DNA of 64,000 nucleotides from JADLHS01 sp049840435 (GCA_049840435.1 JASGKY010000014.1:1-64000); one strand, 5' to 3'. Counted from the first letter of the stretch, positions 9,619 through 18,654 are shown. A program made the numbers and translations. The notes: generated by a model not told the origin, from the letters alone.

Positions 9619-10983
9619 ATGCCTCTCGGCGCTCAACTCGCAATCGCATTTCTCATCGGCAGCGGCCTCGGCTGGGTGATCGGCTACCTCATGGCGCGCG
9701 GCAAACAAACGGTCGCGCCCGCCAATGCCGCGTTGGAAAATGAATTGCGTCAGCAACTCCAGCAACGTGACGGCGAACTCACTCAGCTTCGCAGCGAAGT
9801 GGTTTCGATCAAAACCTCTCTCGCTACCGCGCAGGCCAACCAAGGCAGCGCAGAGAAGTTGCTGGCCGAACAACGCTCATTACACGACCGTACACTGGTA
9901 GAGGCGAAAGAATCTCAAGCGAAAGCGCTGGCAGAATTGCGCGAGGCGTTCAAAGCCTTGAGCGCTGACGCGCTGAAGCAGACCGCGCCGGAGTTTTTGC
10001 GTTTGGCGGAACAATCCTTCGGTAAGTTTCAGGAGGTGGCCAAAGGCGATCTCGCGCAACGACAGGAAGCCATCAAAGGTTTGGTCGAACCGCTCAAGCA
10101 GCAGTTGGACACGTATCAAAAGCGCCTCCAACAAAGCGAAACGACGCAGGCTGACACACTCGGTAAAGTGAAGGAGCAACTCACTGCGCTCGCGGCTTCC
10201 AGCCAATCGCTCGCTGCGGAGACCGCGCAGTTCCGTTCCGTGCTGAAGTCGAATCAAGCGCGCGGGCGCTGGGGCGAAGAGACGTTGCGCCGCGTCGTTG
10301 AAGCCGCCGGAATGAGCGCACATTGTGATTTCACGGAACAAGCGCAGTCTGACGACAAGAAACCCGACATGATCGTGAAGTTGCCCGGCAACCGGATCAT
10401 CATCGTGGACGCGAAGGTGCCGGAACTAGATTTTCTCAACGCGCTCGACAGCGCCGACACCGTCAAACGCGCAGAAGCACTCGCGGCGCACGCGGGCAAA
10501 TTGAAGGCCACGATCAAGTCGCTCGCGGAACGCGATTACCCAAGCCAATTCCCAAATGCGCTCGATCATGTGGTGCTGTTCGTGCCGGCGGAATCGTTGT
10601 TCAGCGCCGCGCTGGAAGGCGACCAGGAACTCATCGTCTGGGCTGCGAGTAAACACATCATGCTGGCGACCCCGGCATCGTTGATTGCGTTGTTGCGCTC
10701 GGTAAGCATGAGCTGGCAACAACATGCACAGACCGAGAATGCGCAGAAGATTGCGGCAGCCGCGCAGGAATTTTATGCGCGCGTCGTTACATTCACGGAG
10801 CATTTCGAGACGATTCGCGATGGATTGGAAAAAGCAAACTTGGCTTACAACAAGGCGGCCTCAAGCTTCCAATCGCGCGTCCGGCCAGCCGGCGAGCGGC
10901 TTGCCGAGCTTGGCGGCGGACAAGTGAACAAAGCCTTGGCCGAAGCGCCGCTCATCGAAACCCAACCGCAGAAACTCCTGTGA
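9619..10983 (+). CDS. rmuC: DNA recombination protein RmuC
   Basis: This 454-residue protein belongs to the RmuC family, which limits recombination between inverted repeats in E. coli. An N-terminal membrane segment (LAIAFLIGSGLGWVIGYLMA) is followed by a long coiled coil to about residue 210. The RmuC nuclease-like domain then shows ARGRWGEETLRRVVEAAGM, KPDMIVKLPGN and the PD-(D/E)xK-like core IIIVDAKVP. The start is the ATG giving MPLGAQLAIAF; the longer open frame overlaps the previous gene. The next gene begins inside this stop codon (GTGA), so the two are translationally coupled. Confidence 0.93.
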   Translation: MPLGAQLAIAFLIGSGLGWVIGYLMARGKQTVAPANAALENELRQQLQQRDGELTQLRSEVVSIKTSLATAQANQGSAEKLLAEQRSLHDRTLVEAKESQAKALAELREAFKALSADALKQTAPEFLRLAEQSFGKFQEVAKGDLAQRQEAIKGLVEPLKQQLDTYQKRLQQSETTQADTLGKVKEQLTALAASSQSLAAETAQFRSVLKSNQARGRWGEETLRRVVEAAGMSAHCDFTEQAQSDDKKPDMIVKLPGNRIIIVDAKVPELDFLNALDSADTVKRAEALAAHAGKLKATIKSLAERDYPSQFPNALDHVVLFVPAESLFSAALEGDQELIVWAASKHIMLATPASLIALLRSVSMSWQQHAQTENAQKIAAAAQEFYARVVTFTEHFETIRDGLEKANLAYNKAASSFQSRVRPAGERLAELGGGQVNKALAEAPLIETQPQKLL

Positions 10984-11771
10984 AATCCCGCGGGGTCAGC
11001 AATGCGCTGGGGCTGGCGGTGGCGCTGCTGGCCTTCGTTTTACCGATTCAAGCGACGGAGCTGACAGCGGCCCAAGTCACCACCAAGCTCGACTTGCTGA
11101 CCACCAACCTGAACGCAGAACTCACCGTGCGACTGAGCACCAACTCTGTTCGCGGCAGCTACACGACGGTCTGGCGGCAGTTCGAGGAACTGAGCATTGA
11201 AGCGCTCAAGGAGGTTTTGCCGAAACATATCCCTGAACTGAGCGCGAAGAATTTTGATGGCGGTGAGTCGAATCAAGGCCGCGAGAAGAATAGGCTCGCA
11301 GACTTTGCCATCCATTGTGGCACTAACACGATTGAGATTTCCATCAAAGCGGCGCGGAACACGGGGCAACCGGAGAACGACATGGGCACGTTCCGCGATC
11401 ACGAGAATCGCAAGAAGCTGTTCGTCGCGTCGTTCACTGTGTGGGTGCGATACGCCGAGACGAATGGTTCATTCCGCGTGGAGCGGGTGTTCTTTGATCA
11501 CACCTGGCGCTTTGTCGGTAAGTCATCGCTTGTGGATGGCGTGAAGTATCGCAAAAAGGATGGCAACATGCGGCCCAAGCCGTGGGCGATGTTTGATGGC
11601 GGGCAGTCTTTCTGGACGTCTGCCCAGGACTTTGAGGCGGCGGTGAAGCGGTCGGAAACATTTCGCGCCAACGAACTCGTCAAAGAACATCTGAGCGATT
11701 TGAGTGAGGATGACCAGAAGCTGCTACACGAGCGGCTGCACGAGAAATTTGTCGAGCCAGCCAAACCATAA
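10980..11771 (+). CDS. Predicted secreted protein, possibly restriction-endonuclease-like fold
   Basis: The 263-residue product starts with GTG overlapping the rmuC stop and has a signal peptide (ALGLAVALLAFVLPIQA). The rest is soluble. The middle contains NRLADFAIHC, TIEISIKAARNTGQPEND and RDHENRKKLFVASFTVWVRY, and the C-terminal half RKKDGNMRPKPWAMFDGG and FRANELVKEHL. The D-x(11)-EISIK arrangement resembles a PD-(D/E)xK nuclease core with a Ser in the usual acidic position, as in Cfr10I-type enzymes. This is a weak, by-eye resemblance. A secreted nuclease-like protein coupled to rmuC would be odd. It could equally be an unknown periplasmic protein. Confidence 0.55.
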   Translation: MKSRGVSNALGLAVALLAFVLPIQATELTAAQVTTKLDLLTTNLNAELTVRLSTNSVRGSYTTVWRQFEELSIEALKEVLPKHIPELSAKNFDGGESNQGREKNRLADFAIHCGTNTIEISIKAARNTGQPENDMGTFRDHENRKKLFVASFTVWVRYAETNGSFRVERVFFDHTWRFVGKSSLVDGVKYRKKDGNMRPKPWAMFDGGQSFWTSAQDFEAAVKRSETFRANELVKEHLSDLSEDDQKLLHERLHEKFVEPAKP

Positions 11772-11828
11772 AAATGGTAGGCGCTCTTGAAGCTTGGAAT
11801 TTTTGGCGATGAACCCTAGCTTTCGCCC

Positions 11829-12518
11829 ATGTTCAAACCTGCCGACTTGTTTGATTTGAGCCAGACCGAACACGCCGCCCTCTTTGATGGGTGCGCTTAC
11901 GCGTGGGAAGCGCTGAAGAAGATCAAAGCTTACGTCGAGGCCAACGTCAAAGCGGATCTGAAGAACAAGTGCGAGGGTCGCGCGTTCATCGGCGATCTTG
12001 TTTTTATCGGTGAAGGCACGGTGGTCGAGGACGGAGCGATGATCAAAGGCCCGGCGATCATCGGGAAGAATTGTCAGATCCGACACAACGCCTACATCCG
12101 CGAGCATGTCATCGTCGGCGACGGTTGCGTGGTGGGTAATTCCTGCGAGTTGAAGAACGTGCTGCTGTTCAATGGCTGTCAGGTGCCGCACTTCAATTAT
12201 CTCGGCGACTCGATTCTTGGTCACAAGGCGCACGTCGGTGCGGGCGTTATTGCTTCGAATCTCAAATCGCTCCCGGGCAACGTGACGGTGGAAATGGACG
12301 GCAAGCCGTTCGACACCGGGCTGCGGAAGTTTGGCGCGCTCGTCGGCGATGGTGCGGAGGTTGGTTGCAATAGCGTGCTCAATCCTGGCAGCATCATTGG
12401 GCGCGGCGCGGTGCTCTATCCCGGCGTGAACTGGCGCGGCTTTTTGCCCGCGAACAATATCGCAAAGAACCGGCAGCCGGTGGAAGTCGTCGTGCGGCGT
12501 CCGAGGGAACAGGCGTGA
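11829..12518 (+). CDS. Left-handed beta-helix acyltransferase (GlmU C-terminal-like, no uridylyl domain)
   Basis: The 229-residue protein is built of hexapeptide repeats (IGEGTVVEDGAMIKGPAIIG, IGKNCQIRHNAYIREHVIVG, VGDGCVVGNSCELKNVLLF). These resemble the acyltransferase half of GlmU-type bifunctional enzymes and related nucleotidyltransferases. The N-terminal segment FKPADLFDLSQTEHAALFDG and the helix before the repeats match short verrucomicrobial and planctomycete homologues that lack the uridylyltransferase domain. A helical break with HFNYLGDSILGHKAHVGAG is typical of the GlmU acetyltransferase site. It probably acetylates a sugar or sugar nucleotide, but the substrate cannot be read from the sequence. 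The next gene starts in its stop codon (GTGA). Confidence 0.8.
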   Translation: MFKPADLFDLSQTEHAALFDGCAYAWEALKKIKAYVEANVKADLKNKCEGRAFIGDLVFIGEGTVVEDGAMIKGPAIIGKNCQIRHNAYIREHVIVGDGCVVGNSCELKNVLLFNGCQVPHFNYLGDSILGHKAHVGAGVIASNLKSLPGNVTVEMDGKPFDTGLRKFGALVGDGAEVGCNSVLNPGSIIGRGAVLYPGVNWRGFLPANNIAKNRQPVEVVVRRPREQA

Positions 12519-13477
12519 AACGGCACAAGAACTCTAAGATTGCGGCTTTATTTTTGTGCGCGCAAGTGATCGCAGCTTGCGGTGGAGAAATCCGTTTGAA
12601 TTTTCTCGAACTCGAAGCAACGCGCGAAGAAATCCACACGCTATTAGCAACGAACGAGATTCCTGAACCGGCGACCAATGAGTTTCTTCGCTTAGTAAGG
12701 TTTCACAACGAAGGCGGATGCGGTGTCGCAACAAACATGTTCCCAATCCGGCAAAACGGTGAATTCAAATTTCAAAGCGTAGGAGATTTAACCAACCGCT
12801 TGGATGGCCCACTAGGACAAACAAAAGGAAAACCCACGCTAGTATGTTTTGATGTTGTCGGCCTGTTGTTGCATGGCGCTGGCTATGGGGCTGAGCAAGT
12901 CTTGGATAACTTCGATATGAAAGAAGTCGTGCAGGTTGCTCCTGATGGAAAAGCTGAGCCAGCAAAGCTGGATGCCTTTCGCAAAGCCTCGGGACTGCTC
13001 TTTCCTCCGAATGGATACAAAGCCCTAGTTGGGCGGGAACGAAGCGAAGGAGAAACCAGGCTGGGCTTATCGCTGCGAGCCCCGCGAAGAATTCGCAAGG
13101 AAAGCGTAAGCAGTGAAGAAAAAGTCAAATTACTGTTCAACAAACATGTAAAAGCATTGCAGAGCGATGGCTTCAAGTTCCCAAAAAAGTTTCAGCTCGG
13201 CATGGTATTCTTCGTTAATACAAATCAAGGTTACATGGTGGCAGATCATGCCTTTCTCGCTTTCAACCAAGCTGAAAAGCTAACAACTATCGAAAAATTT
13301 GGCTCGCAAGGACCATACGTGCGCGGCCAATTTGCAACCGAAACAGATTTGGCAATTTACGCAAGCTTTGGAGTGCTAGCCTGCGCAAACGATCCTCACG
13401 ATCGGGATTTTGGCGCACTGGTGATCGTGTCACTCAATGACCGGTTGATTGGAATCTTCCCGCCAACGGCACCTTAG
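12515..13477 (+). CDS. Predicted lipoprotein of unknown function
   Basis: The 320-residue product starts with GTG overlapping the previous stop. A short hydrophobic segment ends in a lipobox-like VIAAC, so it may be an outer-membrane or periplasmic lipoprotein. The interior includes GGCGVATNMF near 70, a hydrophobic VCFDVVGLLLHGAGYGAE and, near 240-270, MVADHAFLAF followed by IEKFGSQGPYVRGQF. The His of DHAFL and the KFGSQGPYVR segment are reminiscent of NlpC/P60-like papain folds, but the order of Cys and His is unclear and I assign no function. The base composition is noticeably more AT-rich than in the flanking genes. Confidence 0.55.
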   Translation: MKRHKNSKIAALFLCAQVIAACGGEIRLNFLELEATREEIHTLLATNEIPEPATNEFLRLVRFHNEGGCGVATNMFPIRQNGEFKFQSVGDLTNRLDGPLGQTKGKPTLVCFDVVGLLLHGAGYGAEQVLDNFDMKEVVQVAPDGKAEPAKLDAFRKASGLLFPPNGYKALVGRERSEGETRLGLSLRAPRRIRKESVSSEEKVKLLFNKHVKALQSDGFKFPKKFQLGMVFFVNTNQGYMVADHAFLAFNQAEKLTTIEKFGSQGPYVRGQFATETDLAIYASFGVLACANDPHDRDFGALVIVSLNDRLIGIFPPTAP

Positions 13478-13488
13478 CATAATCGGCT

Positions 13489-14202
13489 TTACTCCCTTTG
13501 CAGAGAGGTTCTGATGTTTGTGAGTATTGCGTAATAGCACCACGCGGCGGGAGCATTGGCTTCTTGGTGATGGTCGGGGCGTAAAATCAAGTCACCGGTC
13601 GCGAGCAAAACCTTCTTCACTTCGGGGTTCTGCCGGACTTTCTCGCGCATCGCGGTAACGATGAGGCGGTAATGTTCGCCCGGTTTGGCGGGGCGATATT
13701 CCATCTGTTGGCCTTCAAATGAAACCCACGTGATGCCGAGTTGCATGAGGTTTTTCTCGGCCAGATCGCCGGCGCGCTTGGCTTCGAACGCGGTCATCTG
13801 CGCGACCTGTTCGCGCGTGTAGCGCCATTGCACAGCGGAGGAATTGGTGCGGGGGTCGTTCGCGCCTTCGGGATACTTCATCATCTGCCAGAAACCTTCG
13901 ACGCTGGCATAACGCTGCCCGCGAAAAGTGAAGGGCGTCGGTGCAAAGTTGGAGAGCAGGCCGAGTTCATTGCGTTTGGAAAGGATGACTTCACCCGGCC
14001 CGGCGGCTTGCGGAAGAATTTCCCACGCGGGCACACCGTTGGTAGAAACGGGCGTCCACCAGCGCGCGGGATAGTTGGTTCGCGCGGCGAGGAGTTCGGC
14101 TTGAGTGCGGGCGGGCGGCGAGGTGGTGCGGCAGCCGCAAAACACGACCGACATCACAGTCAGCGTCAGCAGACCGACTCGGACTGACGGAAAGGGTTTC
14201 AT
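13489..14202 (-). CDS. NADAR-domain (YbiA-like) lipoprotein
   Basis: The 237-residue protein has a lipoprotein signal (LLTLTVMSVVFCGC). After a linker comes a NADAR/DUF1768 domain: LSKRNELGLLSNFAPTPFTF, then RYASVEGFWQMMKY with the conserved Glu of the family, and near the end VLLATGDLILRPDH and AAWCYYAILTNIR. Cytosolic NADAR proteins act on ADP-ribosylated guanine or riboflavin-pathway intermediates. Export as a lipoprotein is unusual for this fold. The stop of ubiA touches its start: ubiA ends at 14202, where this gene begins, so it is the last gene of the ubiX-ubiA run. Function here is inferred from the domain alone. Confidence 0.8.
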   Translation of the reverse strand: MKPFPSVRVGLLTLTVMSVVFCGCRTTSPPARTQAELLAARTNYPARWWTPVSTNGVPAWEILPQAAGPGEVILSKRNELGLLSNFAPTPFTFRGQRYASVEGFWQMMKYPEGANDPRTNSSAVQWRYTREQVAQMTAFEAKRAGDLAEKNLMQLGITWVSFEGQQMEYRPAKPGEHYRLIVTAMREKVRQNPEVKKVLLATGDLILRPDHHQEANAPAAWCYYAILTNIRTSLQRE

Positions 14203-15098
14203 CAGCGCAAACGGAAACCGCCTTTGAAAATCACTTCGGCGGCAACCACAACAAAGAATACGGCGCTTACCAAGGCATTCAACCGAAAGAAGGCGACGTT
14301 GATCCAGTTCAAGCTACGCCGCCGCGCAATCCAGTGTTCCAACACCAAGCAGCCGACGATGAGCATCCAACCAACGATGTAAACAATGCGGAAGCGACAA
14401 AGTATGCCAAACCCAAACAACAAGCCGCATGTAACCATATGTGCGAGGAAAGCGGCCGCGAGCGCGTTCTTCGGCCCCCACGCGACGACGAGCGAACGCA
14501 AGCCGTGGGATTTGTCGAACTCGTAGTCTTGCAGCGCATAGATAATGTCGAAGCCAATAAGCCAGAAAACCACCGCGGCTGAGAGCACCAGCATTTGCGT
14601 GACTTCCAGTGCGGAAACTTCGTTGCCACGCACCGCCAGCCACGCACCCACCGGTGCGAGTGCCAGCGCGATGCCGAGAAAGACGTGCGTGTAATCTGTG
14701 AACCGTTTGGTCAGCGAGTAAAAGCAGATCACCACGAGCGCCACGGGCGAAAGCCAGAAACACAGCGGGTTCAGAAAATAGCTCGCCGCAATCATTCCTG
14801 CTGCTGACAGCAGGCAAAGCATCAACGCGCTGGCCAGCGAAATCGTGCCGGCGGGCAGATGCCGGTTGGCCGTGCGGGGATTCTTCGCGTCAAATTTGCG
14901 GTCCACGATGCGATTAAAGGCCATCGCGCAGGTTCGCGCCGAAACCATCGCGGCGAGAATCAACCCGAACACGCGCCAGCCGGGCCAGCCGCGATTGTCC
15001 CGGGCGGCGACGCACATTGCCGCGAGCGCAAATGGCAGCGCGAAGATTGTATGAGAGAAGCGGACGAAGCTGCCCCACTTGCTGATGGTCGAAATCAT
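14202..15098 (-). CDS. ubiA: UbiA family prenyltransferase (4-hydroxybenzoate or MqnP-type)
   Basis: The 298-residue membrane protein carries both Asp-rich prenyl-diphosphate motifs of the UbiA family: FNRIVDRKFDAKNPRTANR near residue 60-80, and YALQDYEFDKSHGLRS near 185-205. About eight hydrophobic helices are visible. It attaches a polyprenyl tail to an aromatic quinone precursor. In this phylum, quinone synthesis often uses the futalosine pathway, where the homologue is called MqnP, so I use the ubiA symbol loosely. Its ATG overlaps the ubiX stop (ATGA), giving a coupled pair. Confidence 0.93.
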   Translation of the reverse strand: MISTISKWGSFVRFSHTIFALPFALAAMCVAARDNRGWPGWRVFGLILAAMVSARTCAMAFNRIVDRKFDAKNPRTANRHLPAGTISLASALMLCLLSAAGMIAASYFLNPLCFWLSPVALVVICFYSLTKRFTDYTHVFLGIALALAPVGAWLAVRGNEVSALEVTQMLVLSAAVVFWLIGFDIIYALQDYEFDKSHGLRSLVVAWGPKNALAAAFLAHMVTCGLLFGFGILCRFRIVYIVGWMLIVGCLVLEHWIARRRSLNWINVAFFRLNALVSAVFFVVVAAEVIFKGGFRLR

Positions 15099-15751
15099 TC
15101 TTTTTCTTCAGCCCAACGCGGCGCGAGTTTGTTTGTCACCCCCATATGATCCAAGACGCGGGCGACAACGGTATCCACCAGTTCGGTGATCGTTTTTGCA
15201 CCAGAGTAAAAACTAGGGTTCGCAGGAATGAGCGTCGCGCCAGCAAGCAAGAGCAGTTCAAAGTTTTTGACGTGCACCAAACTCAACGGCGTCTCGCGGG
15301 GAACGAGGATGAGTTTCTTCTTCTCTTTCAAGACCACATCCGCCGCGCGCAGGAGCACATCCTCGCTGTAGCCGTGGGCAATCCGCCCGAGCGTGCCCAT
15401 CGTGCAGGGAATCACCACCATGACGTCCGGCGGATTTGAGCCGCTGGCAAAGGGGGCGTTCATGCTTTTGAGCCCGTGCGGCTTCACGCCCACAGGCAGC
15501 CGCAACCCGTCCGGCAGCTCCGTTGCAATGACCTGCTGCGCATAATTGCTCAACACGACATGAATCTCGTGCTGGGCTGGGTCGAGATTGTCGAGCAGGC
15601 GCTGCGCGTAAAGCGACCCGCTGGCTCCAGTGATGGCGACGAGAATTTTCAAATGCTTGAACCGATCTCGGCAATTATGTGGCAGAATCAACGCGGGAAC
15701 AAGTTTGTGTCCCATGGCAAAACTCCTTGAGTCCGCGGGGTTCATTCGCAC
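15095..15751 (-). CDS. ubiX: Flavin prenyltransferase UbiX
   Basis: UbiX makes prenylated FMN, the cofactor of UbiD-type decarboxylases. The protein shows LVAITGASGSLYAQRLLDNL, IPCTMGTLGRIAHGYSEDV, LILVPRETPLSLVHVKN and YSGAKTITELVDTVVARVLD, all family blocks. The open frame is 218 residues, longer than the usual 185-200. The conserved start is LKILVAITG, so the true start may be the ATG at 15715 or the TTG at 15652. The pairing with a UbiA-type prenyltransferase points to quinone biosynthesis. No ubiD is present in this window. Confidence 0.93.
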   Translation of the reverse strand: MRMNPADSRSFAMGHKLVPALILPHNCRDRFKHLKILVAITGASGSLYAQRLLDNLDPAQHEIHVVLSNYAQQVIATELPDGLRLPVGVKPHGLKSMNAPFASGSNPPDVMVVIPCTMGTLGRIAHGYSEDVLLRAADVVLKEKKKLILVPRETPLSLVHVKNFELLLLAGATLIPANPSFYSGAKTITELVDTVVARVLDHMGVTNKLAPRWAEEKE

Positions 15752-15760
15752 AATAACGGC

Positions 15761-16885
15761 GTGTTAAAATCCTGGCTTCTGTTCGTAACGACCGCGCTTG
15801 TTTTAGCGGGCTGTGCGAATGCGCCCATGTACAAATCTGAACCGCAGGCGCTGCCACCGGATTGGGATTCAGAACTTGGCCCGGCGCATGAAATCGAGCC
15901 CCCCGCCATTACCCGTCCGACCAACACCGTGGTAATCGCCCCCGCCCCAACGAACCAGCCGGTTGCCCGGCCCCAACTCGGCCCGACACCGCAACCGCTC
16001 GCAGAAACTGGCATGATTTCTCTCAGCCGATGGGCGGCACAAAACCGCGTCGGCCCAGTGCGCGTGCTTAACATCCCGCCAGGGATCGTCCACTCGATCA
16101 AAACCCCATACGGTAATTTCACTGTGCGACCCGGCAGCCTGAACGCGTATTGGGATCGTATCGAAGTCCGGCTCGGCTTCCGCCCGCAATTGATCGGCGA
16201 TCAGATGTTTCTGCACGCGCTGGATATCAAAAAGGTTCTCGATCCCCTCTCCCACGGCACCGCGGTGGTCACGCCCGCCAACCGGCTCGTCGTGGTGGAT
16301 CCGGGCCATGGTGGCGCCAACTCCGGCACGCGCAACGTCGTCACCGGTCGGTTTGAGAAAGATTACACGCTCGACTGGGCGCGCCGCTTGAAACCGTTGC
16401 TGGAGCAGAGTGGCTGGCGCGTCGTATTGACGCGAACCAATGACCTCACGCTCTCGTTGGCTGAGCGGGTGGCGTTTGCCGAAGCGCAGCACGCAAATCT
16501 CTTTGTCAGCCTGCACTTCAACGCCACGGGCGATGGCAGCGATGGCCCGGCTGGACTGGAAACTTACTGCCTGACACCAGCGGGCATGCCTTCTTCCATT
16601 ACTCGCGGCTATGCGGATGATGCGCGGCTGATCTTTCCAAACAATGCCTTCGACGATCTAAATCTGCGCTATGCCCTGCGGCTGCATCGCGCATTGCTGC
16701 AGGTCAACGGCTTCAATGATCGCGGCGTCCGGCATGCGCGCTTTCTGGATGTGTTGACGGGTCAGAACCGTCCGGCGGTGTTGATCGAAGGTGGTTACCT
16801 CTCCAATCCAACCGAAGCCAAGCTGGTGGCCGACCCCGCCTATCGGCAAAAGCTGGCGGAAGCAGTCGCCAAGGCCCTCGAATGA
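15761..16885 (+). CDS. N-acetylmuramoyl-L-alanine amidase, lipoprotein
   Basis: This zinc amidase cuts the amide bond between muramic acid and the stem peptide. The 374-residue protein starts with GTG and has a lipobox (TTALVLAGC). A Pro-rich linker runs to about residue 85, then a small beta-rich domain to about 180, then the Amidase_3 catalytic domain. Zinc ligands are visible as VVVDPGHGG, RFEKDYTLD and LFVSLHFNA, and the catalytic Glu is in VLIEGGYLSNP near the end. A Ser/Thr-rich loop precedes the last helix. It overlaps the following epimerase gene by 4 nt. Confidence 0.92.
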   Translation: MLKSWLLFVTTALVLAGCANAPMYKSEPQALPPDWDSELGPAHEIEPPAITRPTNTVVIAPAPTNQPVARPQLGPTPQPLAETGMISLSRWAAQNRVGPVRVLNIPPGIVHSIKTPYGNFTVRPGSLNAYWDRIEVRLGFRPQLIGDQMFLHALDIKKVLDPLSHGTAVVTPANRLVVVDPGHGGANSGTRNVVTGRFEKDYTLDWARRLKPLLEQSGWRVVLTRTNDLTLSLAERVAFAEAQHANLFVSLHFNATGDGSDGPAGLETYCLTPAGMPSSITRGYADDARLIFPNNAFDDLNLRYALRLHRALLQVNGFNDRGVRHARFLDVLTGQNRPAVLIEGGYLSNPTEAKLVADPAYRQKLAEAVAKALE

Positions 16886-17850
16886 GCACGAGCAAACACA
16901 TTCTCGTCACTGGCGGCGCTGGATTCATCGGCGGCCATCTAGTGGAACGTTTGTTAACTGAAGGCCATACCGTCGTCGTGTTGGACGATCTTTCCACGGG
17001 CAGTCGCGAAAATCTGGCCTCGGTGGCGCGCCATCCCAAGCTCCGCTTCATCGAAACAAAAATTTCCACATGCGCCGAACTGCCGGCACTGGTCGCAGCA
17101 GCGGAATCCATTTTCCATCTGGCCGCCGCCGTTGGTGTTGATCTGGTAGTGAAGGCGCCGATCCACGTGCTTGCTACAAACCAACACGAGACCGAGGTCC
17201 TGCTGGCGGCCGCGGCCCAACAGCGCGTGCCGACGCTCGTGGCGTCCACCTCCGAGGTCTATGGCAAGAGTGAGAAGCCCGCGTTCAGTGAAGACGACGA
17301 TCTGCTCATCGGCCCGCCCCACCATTCGCGTTGGGGCTATGCGTGTTCCAAGCTCATGGATGAGTTTCTCGCGCTGGCCTACGCCCGCGAATACGAGTTG
17401 CCCGTCGTCATCGCGCGCATGTTCAACACCGTCGGCCCGCGCCAGACTGGCCGCTTCGGGATGGTCTTGCCCCGCTTCATCGCCTCGGCCCGCAAGCACG
17501 AGCCGATCAAAGTCTTTGGCGACGGCCAGCAAACGCGCTGCTTCTGTTACGTGCTCGACACCGTGGAAGCCTTGGTGCGCCTGATGAAAAGCCCCGCCGC
17601 ACGCGGGCAGATCTTTAACATCGGCAGCACGGAAGAAGTCACGATCAGGGAGTTGGCGCAACGGGTCATCACCACGTTGGGCTCAGAATCCAAGATCGAA
17701 CTGCTCCCTTACGAACAAGCCTACGCCCCTGGTTTTGATGACATGCGCCGCCGCAAGCCGCTGGTGGAAAAACTGGAACGAACGATCGGTTTTCGTCCCC
17801 AGACTTCGCTGGACGACATCATCCGCCGCACCGCGGAAAGCCTGGCATAA
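16882..17850 (+). CDS. NAD-dependent sugar epimerase/dehydratase
   Basis: The 322-residue short-chain dehydrogenase-type enzyme acts on nucleotide sugars. It has the Rossmann motif VTGGAGFIGGHL, the sugar-binding STSEVYG block, the catalytic YACSK pair and MFNTVGPRQTG, followed by FGDGQQTRCFCYVLDTVEAL and FNIGSTEEVTIRELA. These match UDP-glucose 4-epimerase/dTDP-glucose 4,6-dehydratase-like enzymes; the exact substrate is not clear. The start codon overlaps the amidase stop (ATGA), which suggests a cell-envelope role. Confidence 0.9.
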   Translation: MSTSKHILVTGGAGFIGGHLVERLLTEGHTVVVLDDLSTGSRENLASVARHPKLRFIETKISTCAELPALVAAAESIFHLAAAVGVDLVVKAPIHVLATNQHETEVLLAAAAQQRVPTLVASTSEVYGKSEKPAFSEDDDLLIGPPHHSRWGYACSKLMDEFLALAYAREYELPVVIARMFNTVGPRQTGRFGMVLPRFIASARKHEPIKVFGDGQQTRCFCYVLDTVEALVRLMKSPAARGQIFNIGSTEEVTIRELAQRVITTLGSESKIELLPYEQAYAPGFDDMRRRKPLVEKLERTIGFRPQTSLDDIIRRTAESLA

Positions 17851-17865
17851 GCAGCCGCGTTCCGA

Positions 17866-18654
17866 TCACCGCATTGCTTTGACGAGCGCAGCGACGCGTT
17901 TCGGATCAACAGGATTTGCGAGCTTCCCATCTTTCTTCAGCGACGAACCCACAATGACGCCGTCCGCAAAGCGCAGATAATCCCTCACGTTGGCCACATT
18001 CACACCACTGCCAAGGAGCAGCTTGGTGCGCGGACACGCCTGACGCACGCGTTCCACATCGGCCATATCCGCCGCCTGCCCGGTGCCGACGCCGGAGACG
18101 ATGAGCGCATCCGCGAGCCCACGCTCGACGGTGTCATGTGCCGAATCCTCCAAGGTCCAATTGCCCAACGGCACCGCGTGCTTTACATGAACGTCCGCAA
18201 AAATTTGCGCACCCGGACGGATGCGATCGCGATAACGCACCGTGTTAAAAGCGTCGCCTTCAATCAGCCCTTGGTCCGTGAGCATCGCACCGGTATGAAC
18301 GTTGACACGAATAAAGTCGCCGTCACACGCGGCGCAGAGCGCGAGTGCGGCTTGCGCGTCATTCCGCAGGACATTGAACCCAACGGGCAATTTCACTGCC
18401 GCGCGAATCGCGCAACCGGCAGCCGACATCGCCGCAATTGTTTCCGGGCCGACGTTGGTTTTGGTGAACGGCACATCGCCGAAGTTTTCGACGAAAATGG
18501 CATGGGCACCGCCACGCTCGTAGGCGCGGGCATCAGCCACGGCGAAATCAATCAGCGCTTTGAAATCTCCATCCCAGCGCGGCGCGCCGGGTAATGGCTT
18601 GAGATGAACGACTCCAATGAGGGCTTTGGTCTGGTTGAGAAAAAAAGTTTTCAT
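17866..18654 (-). CDS. BtpA/SgcQ family protein
   Basis: The 262-residue TIM-barrel protein belongs to the BtpA family, named from cyanobacterial photosystem I biogenesis but widespread in non-photosynthetic bacteria. Blocks are LIGVVHLKPLPGAPRW, AHAIFVENFGDVPF, GFNVLRNDAQAAL, FIRVNVHTGAMLTDQG, ADVHVKHAVPLG, LIVSGVGTGQ and LLLGSGVNVANV. Its role here is unknown and a phosphosugar or nucleoside substrate is only a guess. The ATG overlaps the rnc stop (ATGA), so it is the last gene of a long minus-strand run. Confidence 0.9.
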   Translation of the reverse strand: MKTFFLNQTKALIGVVHLKPLPGAPRWDGDFKALIDFAVADARAYERGGAHAIFVENFGDVPFTKTNVGPETIAAMSAAGCAIRAAVKLPVGFNVLRNDAQAALALCAACDGDFIRVNVHTGAMLTDQGLIEGDAFNTVRYRDRIRPGAQIFADVHVKHAVPLGNWTLEDSAHDTVERGLADALIVSGVGTGQAADMADVERVRQACPRTKLLLGSGVNVANVRDYLRFADGVIVGSSLKKDGKLANPVDPKRVAALVKAMR

